From the NCBI GenBank assembly GCA_903916735.1, contig CAIWXX010000082.1, forward strand, positions 62,001 through 126,000: a DNA stretch of 64,000 bases, given 5' to 3'. The translations under genes and the position numbers were made by a program. Positions 44,242-52,746 of the stretch are shown piece by piece. The number at the start of each line of letters is the position of its first letter. Within the stretch, counting starts at the first letter, position 1. The notes beneath the pieces are model-generated. The model had not been told where the DNA came from. It saw only the letters and a list, made by a program, of their open reading frames with translations, and ran no database searches. The DNA is from an uncultured Acidobacteriota bacterium (GTDB taxonomy: Bacteria > Acidobacteriota > CAIWXX01).

Positions 44242-47200
44242 CTACCTGGTCTTGGACCGACGCAATGGTATGCGCACGGTAATGTGCGTTCCTTCTCCCG
44301 GCCGCGACGCGAGAGTAAACAATCCGCCGAGCGCCTCGGTACGCGCGCGCATATTCTGCAACCCGTGTCCGGTGCCGGCGGACTGTGGATCGAATCCCCG
44401 GCCATTGTCCGTCAAGGCAATGTCCATCCACCGGCCTGCAACTCCCAAGGCGGCATCGACCTGTGTGCATTTCGAGTGGCGTGCGATGTTCGCGATAGCC
44501 TCTTTCCATATCAGATAAACCTCACGGCGTAGCAACGGATCGAGACTCAATTCTTCGACGCCCTCCGCGACGTTGAATCTGATGTGAATGTCGCTCGTCG
44601 CGAGCGTATCGGAAGCGAGGCGTCGCATTCGGTGGACCAAGTCTTCGACTCGGTCCTCTTTCGGATTGATCGACCAAACGATGTCACTCATGGACTCGAC
44701 CGTGTCGCGGGAGGTGTTGGCGATACGCGACAGCAACTCTGCGGAAGTCTGATCTCCTTCGCCGGTCCGTCGGCCGACCACTTCGCTCATGATCGCTATC
44801 CACGACAGATTCGCTCCAATGTCATCATGAAGGTCGGTCGCGATACGCGTCCTGACCCGTTCGACTTCAACATGCCGCCGCAGGCGCGAGCGGTAGATCG
44901 CATAGGCCACTGCGATCAGAGCCGCGCCTTCCAGCATGAGAAACCACCAGCGGCGCCATATCGGGGATAGAATGCGGAAGGAGATGGTGGCCGGCTGGCT
45001 GCTGACCGAGCCGTCCTCGGTGATTGCGCGAACCGAGAAGCGATATGTTCCAGAAGAGAGGTTCGTGTAGTTCACGGTGCGCAACGGCGTTTGTGGCCCC
45101 CACTCTTCTCCGGCGCCTTCCAGTTTGTATTGGTACCGGGCGACTCTGCCGGAGCCCAAGACAATGCCTAGCGAATCGATCTCCAGTTGGTTCTGATTGG
45201 GCTTGAGCACGAGTCCGGAGATCGCGGTCTCGCCGAGCTCGAACAGAGGGTGCGCCACGCCATTGATGCGAAGTCCTGTCACAAACGTGTGTGGGGCTGC
45301 GTACGATTGACTTGGCGGAGGGATGAACCGTGCGAGTCCGGTTGCAGTGGCGAACCAGAGCGCCCCCGAGCGATCTCTGCACGCACCGTAGAATGTGCCG
45401 CATGGCAGCCCATCGGCACTCGTGTAATGCTCGACGCCGCCGACTTCCGGATCAAGCACGTCTAAGCCGTGACCTGTTCCGAAGTACATCCTCCCATATG
45501 CGTCCTCGGTGATGCACCCCACCTCGTCGCTCAAGAGTCCTTCATGCGTCGTGTACCTTTTGATTCGCCCTGGACGGGCCGCTGCTGGGTCTTCGATGAG
45601 TCTGACGCCGTCATACCGGGAGGCGATCCAGAGCCGACCGAGATGATCGAGATGAAATGCAATCGTCTCATCGGGTATTCCATCCTTCGCTGAAAGGAGC
45701 AAGAACCGGCCGTCCCGATATCGCGCGACACCCCCAGCGTAGAACCCGATCCAGAGGCTCCCAGACCGGTCTTCACAGAATGCCGTAGGGGCTTCATGAG
45801 GAATTCCCTCAGAGTAGATGTGGAACCTGCCCGACCTGCGGTCCCATCGGTTCAGACACGATGAGTTGTATCCATACGTGCCGACCCAGATATCTCCTCG
45901 GGAGTCCTCGTAAACCTGAATAACGTGATCTTCGGACAGGCCGTCACGTGTCGTGTAGACCGCGAGCGGTGAATGTTCAGCCATGTCGCGCACCGGCATC
46001 CGTGCATATCGACAAAGACCCTTCCTTGTCGCGACCCACCACTCACCCATGTGATCTTGCAGGCAAATCCGATCCGTTCCTAAACCCGACCACTCGACAC
46101 TCTCCAGCAGCCTGGGACGTACGGTCGAGAAACGCTGCCCATCGAACTTTTGGATTACTATCCCATGAATGCCGGACTCGGCGCACAGCTCCCCTGCTCT
46201 GTCCTCGAATACCGAATGTATATCTTGCTGCGCGAGTCCATCCTGCTCGTCATATGTCACGAATCCGTGGAGCGGTATCTTCATGGCCCCGCCGGCCTCG
46301 GTTCCAATCCAGAGGTCGCCATCCTTGTCTTGGGCCAACGCCATGATTGATTCCTGAATCAGCCCATTTCGTTTCGTGTAGCGGATTATCAGCTCACTCT
46401 TTCCCTTGGACTCGAAGATGATCTGTGTGAGACCGCCGACGGCGCCAATCCACATATTTCCTTTCGGCGTCTCGATCAGTGAACTAATATCGCGTCCTTG
46501 AATGTCTCGGCCCGCCAAGTACCGGCGTGCCACCAGAATGCCGCCCGGGTGAGGGTATTCCGAGAGCCGGCAGAGCTCATTGTCCTTGCCGACCCATATG
46601 CGCCCCTGGCTATCTTCCATCAGGGTGGAGATGTAATCCGAGCTGAGGCTATCCTCCATCGTGAGTTTTTCGACGGTTCCTTCAGAACTGCGACGAAACA
46701 GACCGGCTGAGGTGCCAATCCACAAGAATCCTCGCCGATCCAGCAGGAGGGCTCCGACGGAGATCTGACCTGTTGAGGGAGACACAAGCGGCACACTCTG
46801 GAACTCCCAGTGGCCGCCTTTGAGATGACCACAATAGAGACCATTTTCAGTCCCGCACCAGAGATCGCTGTTTTCATCTTCGAGAAGGACGTTGAGGTCA
46901 CGCGAGGCATCGTCGGGACCAGTCCATTCCAATGTGAAGAACTTACTGGGGTCGGTGCGCTTCGACGGATCCGGGACGAATCGGCAGAGACCCCGGCTTG
47001 TCGCGACCCATCTGTCTCCGGCTTTGGTGATGAGCACATCCCATACTCTTTTGTCGGGAAGCCCCTGGTCGATGCCGTAGTTCGTGAATTGATAGCCATC
47101 GAACCGCGACAGTCCCTGCTCAGTGCAGAACCACACAAAGCCCAGCGGGTCCGGAACGATTTCATAGATCAGGTTCTGGGCCAGGCCGTCGGCCGTAGTG

Positions 47201-47298
47201 TATGTCCGCATCGACAGCCGCTCCGCCGGACTTTGTGAACAGAGGAAAATGAGCAAAGCGCTGGACAGCAGCCCCGAAGTAAAATGTTTCGCCACCAA
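44242..47298 (-). CDS. Propeller-type sensor histidine kinase (Reg_prop, Y_Y_Y, HisKA_3)
   Basis: 1018-residue membrane kinase. The start is TTG 47298 or GTG 47295; no clear ribosome-binding site. A signal peptide (SSALLIFLCSQSPAERLS) leads into about 14 Reg_prop repeats (units such as GDRWVATSRGLCRF and GRLWIASRYDGVRL) forming two periplasmic propellers. A Y_Y_Y domain (VARYQYKLEGAGEEWGP) and one transmembrane helix (WFLMLEGAALIAVAYAIY) follow. The dimerisation domain is HisKA_3 type with His824 in ATDLHDDIGANLSW. The ATPase has DNGRGFD and GHGLQNMRARTEALGG. The LuxR-type regulator 23 bases beyond the operator is the natural partner. Related sensors in Bacteroides detect glycan fragments; the ligand here is unknown. 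Confidence 0.93.
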   Translation of the reverse strand: MVAKHFTSGLLSSALLIFLCSQSPAERLSMRTYTTADGLAQNLIYEIVPDPLGFVWFCTEQGLSRFDGYQFTNYGIDQGLPDKRVWDVLITKAGDRWVATSRGLCRFVPDPSKRTDPSKFFTLEWTGPDDASRDLNVLLEDENSDLWCGTENGLYCGHLKGGHWEFQSVPLVSPSTGQISVGALLLDRRGFLWIGTSAGLFRRSSEGTVEKLTMEDSLSSDYISTLMEDSQGRIWVGKDNELCRLSEYPHPGGILVARRYLAGRDIQGRDISSLIETPKGNMWIGAVGGLTQIIFESKGKSELIIRYTKRNGLIQESIMALAQDKDGDLWIGTEAGGAMKIPLHGFVTYDEQDGLAQQDIHSVFEDRAGELCAESGIHGIVIQKFDGQRFSTVRPRLLESVEWSGLGTDRICLQDHMGEWWVATRKGLCRYARMPVRDMAEHSPLAVYTTRDGLSEDHVIQVYEDSRGDIWVGTYGYNSSCLNRWDRRSGRFHIYSEGIPHEAPTAFCEDRSGSLWIGFYAGGVARYRDGRFLLLSAKDGIPDETIAFHLDHLGRLWIASRYDGVRLIEDPAAARPGRIKRYTTHEGLLSDEVGCITEDAYGRMYFGTGHGLDVLDPEVGGVEHYTSADGLPCGTFYGACRDRSGALWFATATGLARFIPPPSQSYAAPHTFVTGLRINGVAHPLFELGETAISGLVLKPNQNQLEIDSLGIVLGSGRVARYQYKLEGAGEEWGPQTPLRTVNYTNLSSGTYRFSVRAITEDGSVSSQPATISFRILSPIWRRWWFLMLEGAALIAVAYAIYRSRLRRHVEVERVRTRIATDLHDDIGANLSWIAIMSEVVGRRTGEGDQTSAELLSRIANTSRDTVESMSDIVWSINPKEDRVEDLVHRMRRLASDTLATSDIHIRFNVAEGVEELSLDPLLRREVYLIWKEAIANIARHSKCTQVDAALGVAGRWMDIALTDNGRGFDPQSAGTGHGLQNMRARTEALGGLFTLASRPGEGTHITVRIPLRRSKTR

Positions 47299-47624
47299 AG
47301 TACCGTATTAACAACCGATCATGTGATACTGTTTCCGGGTGGAAGATGGGAAATACTACGAGAGTAGTAAATCGCGTCTCGAAAGACGACCGTTAAAAAT
47401 CATTCTCCGTCTCCAGGGCCGGATGACTGGCCCATCAGGCAATAATCATGGGGCGATGAACGGCAAATCACGTTCGGAATGTAGACCTGAGGTGCGTCGA
47501 TGTCAAACAGAAGTAAGGTCTGTATTCCTTGACCGGAGCCCTGTCAGCCGGTATCATCACGGCAATGCCTATCGGAGCATAACAAAGGCACGCATTCTTC
47601 TGCGACACTGGAGGAGATCGCTGG
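47299..47624. promoter_or_regulatory. Divergent region, sensor kinase / TonB receptor, with a short palindrome
   Basis: TACTACGAGAGTAGTA at 47354-47369 is a perfect palindrome with a four-base centre. It contains the ACTAC and GTAGT cores of the array operator but with four bases between them instead of eight. GGAGGAG precedes the ATG at 47625. No other structure seen. Confidence 0.5.
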
Positions 47625-50600
47625 ATGAGAGATCCTGTATGCAGGAAGGCGATCAGGGGCTTCACTATGGCCCTCGCCCTCCTACTCGGCCACCCCTCAG
47701 CGCCGGCCCAGTCTGTGCAGTATGGAAAGCTGACTGGAGAGGTGACATTCGAAACCGGTGAGCCGCTCCCGGATGTCAATATTCAAATCGCCAGCGCCGC
47801 GTTGATCTCGCGAACACGGTCGACTTCCACAACCTCAAACGGGATGTATGTTTTCATTAATCTGCCGGTAGGAACATACCAATTGACGGCGACGCGAGCT
47901 GGGCTGAAGACTGTTATTCGTGAGAACATCATGATCTCTGCCGGGGCCGTCATGTCAGTGGACGTCGGAATGATGCTGGGCGAAGTCGCCGAGAGCGTTA
48001 TCGTCACCGCGGCGGGCCCGGTCGTGGACAGCGAGACATCGACAGTCAGCACGAAATTCGACGAACCGATGCTCCGGAGGCTGCCCACCAGCCGCGATGC
48101 ATTCTATGACCTCGCACTCATGGCTCCTGGGACAACCGGTTCCGCCAAAGTCTCCTCGTGGCTGCCGGGGCCATCGGCATACGGCGGAAGCGCCAACGAA
48201 GACTCCTTCCTGGTGAACGGCATCAACCTGACTGATCCGCGGGGCGGTGCCTTTGGATCACTCGTCAACGTCAACTATGATTCCGTGCAGGAAGTGCATG
48301 TTCTGGCCCTGGGCTCGAAAGCGGAATTCGGCAGCGCCACCGGGTTGACTGTGGACGTCCTGACCAAATCGGGCGGCAACCAATTCAGCGGCAATCTCAG
48401 CTATTATGTGCAACCGCTCAAGCCGGCTGATAACGTCCCTGGCGCCGGTGAGAATCTTGGTAGAGACTGGTTATATCTTGAGCCCGGGTCTCGACCGGAT
48501 GACAGAACCATCAAGGATTCGGAGCTGACGGCAACTCTGGGAGGCCCCATCATCAAGGACAAGGTCTGGTTCTACACAGCCTACGATCACATCAATGAGG
48601 ATCGCAAGGTTTCGCTCTGGCCTCTGCCTTTGCAGCGAACCAACCGCTATTATGATTTCAAAATCACAGCTCAGCCAACACCGAATGGCCATGCGTGGGT
48701 GGCGTGCCACATCGAGAGAAACCGCCTTGAGCATGATACATGGGGGTACGATCTTCCTTGGGATACATCCCTGAATTATGGCGCGACTCAAAACAACAAC
48801 ACGATTTCATCCGAGTGGCAATGGGTGCAGAACGACAGGAATATGGTCTCAGCCAAGTACCTTGGGTACTGGACGGACTCGAACCCCCTGCTTCCAGCGG
48901 ATGCGCCATCGAATCCCGGATACCTCAACTTTTGGAAGTGGCGGGTTTTTGCTGTGAATGGCCACTTCCCTTATAACCAGGCACGTGATTCCACTCGGCA
49001 TACGATCCAGGCGGATTTCTCGCACTACGCGGAGAATTTCCTCGGTGAGCAGGACATAAAATTCGGCGTGCAGTATACGGCCGGCCACGGCAACCAGACC
49101 GGCGACTATTTCGCAGGGTACGGTAACTTTGCTTATCCTCTCCGGTATAATCAGGACATCAGCTATTGCAAGAATGCATATGGCGACACCGGGATGCAGT
49201 GGTATGTGGATCAAAGATATCTGCCGCCATTCAAAACCGTGCGCAGGTATCGCCAGGCAGGGGTGTTTTGCGACGATCAGTGGACTCTCTCAAAGCGCCT
49301 GACTCTCAATCTGGGCCTGCGCTACGACAATATGACCTGCGGCTATGGCAAGGGCGAGGTCTACGAAATGCCGGCCAGTCCTCACGATACCCCGGCCTCG
49401 CTCAGTGTCATTCGCGATCGTCAAGGGACTGGAAACATATTCGACTTCAACACGCTGTCTCCGCGCCTCGGCGCAACATATTTGCCGACAGATGATAGGA
49501 AGACCGCGCTCAGAGCCAACATCGGGCGGTACTACATGCCGATAGGACTCGACAATCTGGGCCATTACGGCCCCGACATGCCATTGATGCGGACTCATCG
49601 ACTCTACTTCAACGTGCCATGGGAACTGGTCGATACGAATCATAATAACTATGTGGATCCCGACGAAGTCACAGCGGCGGCCAGGTTGCTGAAGGATTTC
49701 AAGCCGTATGACGGCACGTGGTTGGACCCGACAGACCTATCATGGCAGTGCAAGGTGGCGGCCGGCACAAAGCCGGAGTTCACGGACCTGATCACATTCA
49801 ACGTCGAACGGGAGATCATGAAAGACCTCTCACTCTCGGCCACGATCATTCATAAGCGAACCGGTAACACACTGGCCAATTGGCCGATCAACCGGCAGAC
49901 AGGAAAGCCTTTTGAATATGAGCGCGTCACGTACACGACGAAATATGGACAGACAGTGGACCTCTATAGCATCCTCATGAAGGATTACAACGCCGACGGC
50001 CGGGTCGACGATCAGGACGTTAATTGGATCAGAACGAACAGAGACTACGAAGTTCGAAATCTGCCTCAGAATATTGACGGCATCGACCCTGAGCAAACCT
50101 ACAAAGGGCTGCAATTGGCCGTGAAGAAACGGTACTCTGATCGATGGCAGATGCTATTGTCGTTTCTGTACTCGGCGTCCAACGGCGTCGCCAATCGCAA
50201 CCGGCACCAGGACTGGTACGTCACCGGGTCGATGGTCATGGATGAGCGATGGATCGAAAGCCCGAATCAACTTATTGACAACATACAAGGGCCGCTGCCG
50301 TTCACACCAAAGTACCAGTTCAAGATCAGCGGTTCTTACCAGATCCCGAAGGCCGAGATCGGCGTCGGCTGGCGTTTCAGTTACGACTCGGGACGCCCCG
50401 TCTGGTGGTTGGAGGATGTCCCGCCGGTGCTACGATGGCCCGATCCGTCAGGGGTCGTGGTCGATACGGTGCCATGGCTCGTCATCGTTGCCGTTGATCC
50501 CAAAAATCCTCGCTATCTACCTGCAACGAAGACACTCGATCTGCATCTGGACCGCATTTTCGATCTCGGCAGGTACAATACTCTCCGCCTGTCGCTGGAC

Positions 50601-50723
50601 TGTTTCAATGCGCTCAATGCCAAGACCATTACCAACGTGGATCCTTATCAGCACCCTGGTCAGGTCACCGGTGTCCTCAACCCATCGCGCCGTCTTCGGG
50701 TAGGAATCTCGTACGAGTTTTAG
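47625..50723 (+). CDS. Oar-like TonB-dependent outer-membrane receptor 1
   Basis: 1032 residues with a signal peptide (ALALLLGHPSAPAQS). A carboxypeptidase-regulatory-like domain (YGKLTGEVTFETGEPLPDVN, then YVFINLPVGTYQLTATRAGL), a plug domain (VDSETSTVSTKFDEPMLRRL; NGINLTDPRGG) and a large beta-barrel ending in VGISYEF with the terminal aromatic of outer-membrane proteins follow. Two segments in the barrel look like calcium loops: DTNHNNYVDPDE at 49632-49667 and DYNADGRVDDQD at 49984-50019. It imports or binds an unknown large ligand. It is divergent from the sensor kinase. GGAGGAG supports the start. No TonB/ExbB genes are in the window. Confidence 0.92.
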   Translation: MRDPVCRKAIRGFTMALALLLGHPSAPAQSVQYGKLTGEVTFETGEPLPDVNIQIASAALISRTRSTSTTSNGMYVFINLPVGTYQLTATRAGLKTVIRENIMISAGAVMSVDVGMMLGEVAESVIVTAAGPVVDSETSTVSTKFDEPMLRRLPTSRDAFYDLALMAPGTTGSAKVSSWLPGPSAYGGSANEDSFLVNGINLTDPRGGAFGSLVNVNYDSVQEVHVLALGSKAEFGSATGLTVDVLTKSGGNQFSGNLSYYVQPLKPADNVPGAGENLGRDWLYLEPGSRPDDRTIKDSELTATLGGPIIKDKVWFYTAYDHINEDRKVSLWPLPLQRTNRYYDFKITAQPTPNGHAWVACHIERNRLEHDTWGYDLPWDTSLNYGATQNNNTISSEWQWVQNDRNMVSAKYLGYWTDSNPLLPADAPSNPGYLNFWKWRVFAVNGHFPYNQARDSTRHTIQADFSHYAENFLGEQDIKFGVQYTAGHGNQTGDYFAGYGNFAYPLRYNQDISYCKNAYGDTGMQWYVDQRYLPPFKTVRRYRQAGVFCDDQWTLSKRLTLNLGLRYDNMTCGYGKGEVYEMPASPHDTPASLSVIRDRQGTGNIFDFNTLSPRLGATYLPTDDRKTALRANIGRYYMPIGLDNLGHYGPDMPLMRTHRLYFNVPWELVDTNHNNYVDPDEVTAAARLLKDFKPYDGTWLDPTDLSWQCKVAAGTKPEFTDLITFNVEREIMKDLSLSATIIHKRTGNTLANWPINRQTGKPFEYERVTYTTKYGQTVDLYSILMKDYNADGRVDDQDVNWIRTNRDYEVRNLPQNIDGIDPEQTYKGLQLAVKKRYSDRWQMLLSFLYSASNGVANRNRHQDWYVTGSMVMDERWIESPNQLIDNIQGPLPFTPKYQFKISGSYQIPKAEIGVGWRFSYDSGRPVWWLEDVPPVLRWPDPSGVVVDTVPWLVIVAVDPKNPRYLPATKTLDLHLDRIFDLGRYNTLRLSLDCFNALNAKTITNVDPYQHPGQVTGVLNPSRRLRVGISYEF

Positions 50724-50832
50724 TCACGCGTTCATCCAACCCTCGATATTGCCGCGCGTTCACTCTCACGGCCTCTCTCGGGAGGCTCAACATCGAAATG
50801 CAGGTTCCTGGATTCACCTCAACTCCACTCCC

Positions 50833-50863
50833 TTGACAGCATCTAACCTTAGATATATTCTAA
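50833..50863 (+). promoter_or_regulatory. Promoter with overlapping PerR/Fur-type box for the regulator gene
   Basis: TTGACA (50833-50838), 17 bases, TATTCT (50856-50861) make a good sigma70 promoter. The inverted repeat TTAGATATATTCTAA (50849-50863) covers the -10, which fits autorepression. Transcription would start within a few bases of the ATG at 50868. Confidence 0.7.
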
Positions 50864-50867
50864 ATGC

Positions 50868-51266
50868 ATGATGAACCAGATTAAGCGGCTTCGAGATCAT
50901 GGAGTTCTGGTGACGCCGCAACGCATTGCCATCGCAGAATACATACTGAAAACCAAGGCCCATCCGCATGCCGATGCAGTTTGGGTGCATGTACGGCGAC
51001 GACACCCGACGATCTCACGAGCCACCGTCTACAACACCCTCAATCTTTTCGTCGAAAAGGGGTTGGTCAAGGCTCAACCCATCACCGGAGGCGCTGTCAT
51101 TTTCGACCCGAATGTCCGGCGGCACCACCACTTCATCGATGAAAAGTCCGGCATCATTTATGATCTCCCCTGGGAGGCGGTGAAGGTGACGGCCGAGCGG
51201 GGACTCAGTGGGTTTGAGGTGAGGGAGTACCAGGTCGTGTTGCGAGGGCGAAGGCGTAGGCGTTAA
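50868..51266 (+). CDS. Fur-family regulator, PerR-like
   Basis: 132 residues. The winged helix (VTPQRIAIAEYILKTKAHPH, SRATVYNTLNLFVEKGLV) is typical for Fur/PerR. The metal site is partly visible in VRRHHHFIDEKSGIIYDLPW, where His-rich and Asp positions bind the sensing metal. The C-terminal CxxC zinc motifs of many PerR proteins are absent, and the protein ends in an Arg-rich stretch (RGRRRRR). A PerR-type palindrome precedes the adjoining catalase remnant, which supports a role in peroxide response. There is no ribosome-binding site before the ATG; see the promoter entry. Confidence 0.88.
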   Translation: MMNQIKRLRDHGVLVTPQRIAIAEYILKTKAHPHADAVWVHVRRRHPTISRATVYNTLNLFVEKGLVKAQPITGGAVIFDPNVRRHHHFIDEKSGIIYDLPWEAVKVTAERGLSGFEVREYQVVLRGRRRRR

Positions 51267-51307
51267 GTGGCGAGTAGAGAAACGCGAGTCACTTTTATTT
51301 TGGAATC

Positions 51308-51328
51308 ATATTAGACAATGTCCAATAT
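51308..51328 (+). promoter_or_regulatory. 21-bp palindromic PerR/Fur-type operator upstream of the catalase remnant
   Basis: ATATTnGACA, one central base, TGTCnAATAT: complementary except at two positions and the centre. It lies about 30 bases upstream of the catalase frame, in the place of a promoter. Confidence 0.7.
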
Positions 51329-51356
51329 AAGATAAATTATCGAAAGGAGATCAACC

Positions 51357-51797
51357 ACGAAAGAGAAACAACTGACAACATCCGCCGGTATTCCGGTTGC
51401 GGACAACCAGAACGCGCTCACCGCCGGCGCGCGCGGGCCGCTACTCGTACAGGATTGGCAACTTTTCGAGAAACATGCTCACTTCAATCGCGAACGGATT
51501 CCGGAACGGGTCGTCCACGCGAAAGGATCTGGCGCTTATGGCGTCTTCACCTGTACGCAGGATATCACCCGCTATACGAAAGCAGCCATCTTCAACATCA
51601 TCGGGAAAAAGACCGAGTGTTTCCTGCGATTTTCAACGGTTGCCGGCGAACGCGGCGCCGCCGATGCCGAGCGGGATGTCCGAGGGTTCGCCATGAAATT
51701 CTATGCCGACGAGGGGAATTGGGATCTGGTCGGCAATAACACCCCCGTGTTCTTCGTACGCGATCCGTACAAGTACGTTGTCGACGTGGGTGATTGA
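51357..51797 (+). pseudogene. katA: Catalase gene remnant: start codon lost and C-terminal two thirds missing
   Basis: AAAGGAG at 51343-51349 precedes the codon ACG at 51357, where the family start would be. From there the frame reads [60 protein letters not shown] and [13 protein letters not shown]. This is the N-terminal third of a heme catalase, with the distal His (VVHAKG) and Asn (VGNNTP) still present. After RDP the sequence departs from the family and stops within nine codons. The proximal Tyr and most of the heme pocket are gone. Both defects make it non-functional. Confidence 0.88.
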
Positions 51798-52449
51798 AGG
51801 GGCACATTGAGAGGCACATTGATATCCAATGGCATCGAATGCTTCTAGATCCTGGTCTTCTCGACTGATGGAAGAACGCTGAAATTGGATCCTATCAATC
51901 CGGCGAAGACCGAGTTGTGAAGGCGGGCGCATGGTACGCAGTGAGCGCCAAATCCGGGGGTTTTCAAATTTGACGATTCAGCCGGGCCAGAACACAATTC
52001 GCTCATGTCACACATCGACCCTCTCCTCATCAAATAATCCAAGCAGACGCGGGTCCTAAGCCGGGGCCCGCTGTGCGATCCCGCGGTCAGTCGGCCATTG
52101 ATTTGGGTTTAAGCAACACAGGCATCAATTCCAACGGCCGGCGCACATTCTATGGCTGGACCCCGGGCTGCCGTTGGCCAAACTCCAGAGAGTGAAATCC
52201 GCTATGCGCAAATGGAGTGTCGAATCTTTCCGTTGATTTCGATACAATGGCGAAGAAATCCTGATGCGCACAAACGACGTCCACTCGCCGGACCCGAGTG
52301 AAGTCGAAAACGAATGCAGGATCCTCGGCTACTTCATCTCAGCAGTTCCGGCATCCAAATATGATGTCCCGCACTCCAATTGCTCAGCATCCTAAAAAAG
52401 TCTCACAAACGAAGCGCGGCGGTGCGAGGATAAGCTGGAGGGGACTCTC
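51798..52449. other. Gene-poor stretch after the catalase remnant
   Basis: About 650 bases. I looked for the missing catalase C-terminus in all frames and did not find it. A 43-codon ORF from ATG 52264 has no good ribosome-binding site. Confidence 0.4.
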
Positions 52450-52632
52450 ATGCCGAACCCAATGGATTCGGAACCGGCGTCAGAAATCATTGGCCCCATC
52501 GCCCTGCTATCTCAAGCGATACCGAGGAGCATTGATTTTAAAAAGGTGTGCAACAAATCCAATTTCAATACTATAATTGCCTCACAAGGGATCGAAACCC
52601 ACTGCCTGGTTGTTTCTAGCATTCGACAATGA
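52450..52632 (+). CDS. Possible small ORF, 60 residues
   Basis: ATG 52450 is preceded by GGAGGGG at a spacing of six, a strong ribosome-binding site. The product (MPNPMDSEPASEIIGPIALL, SQAIPRSIDFKKVCNKSNFN) matches nothing I know. It ends 114 bases before the TonB receptor start and could be a leader gene. Confidence 0.35.
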   Translation: MPNPMDSEPASEIIGPIALLSQAIPRSIDFKKVCNKSNFNTIIASQGIETHCLVVSSIRQ

Positions 52633-52746
52633 GATGAAGGTCATCATATTATTCGTTCGCGATAGGGCGGAGCCATGAGACAGTTCACGGACTCAAGGGA
52701 ATGCCGACGAAGGGTGTATCATTCGGTCATTATTATAGGAGGCAGC

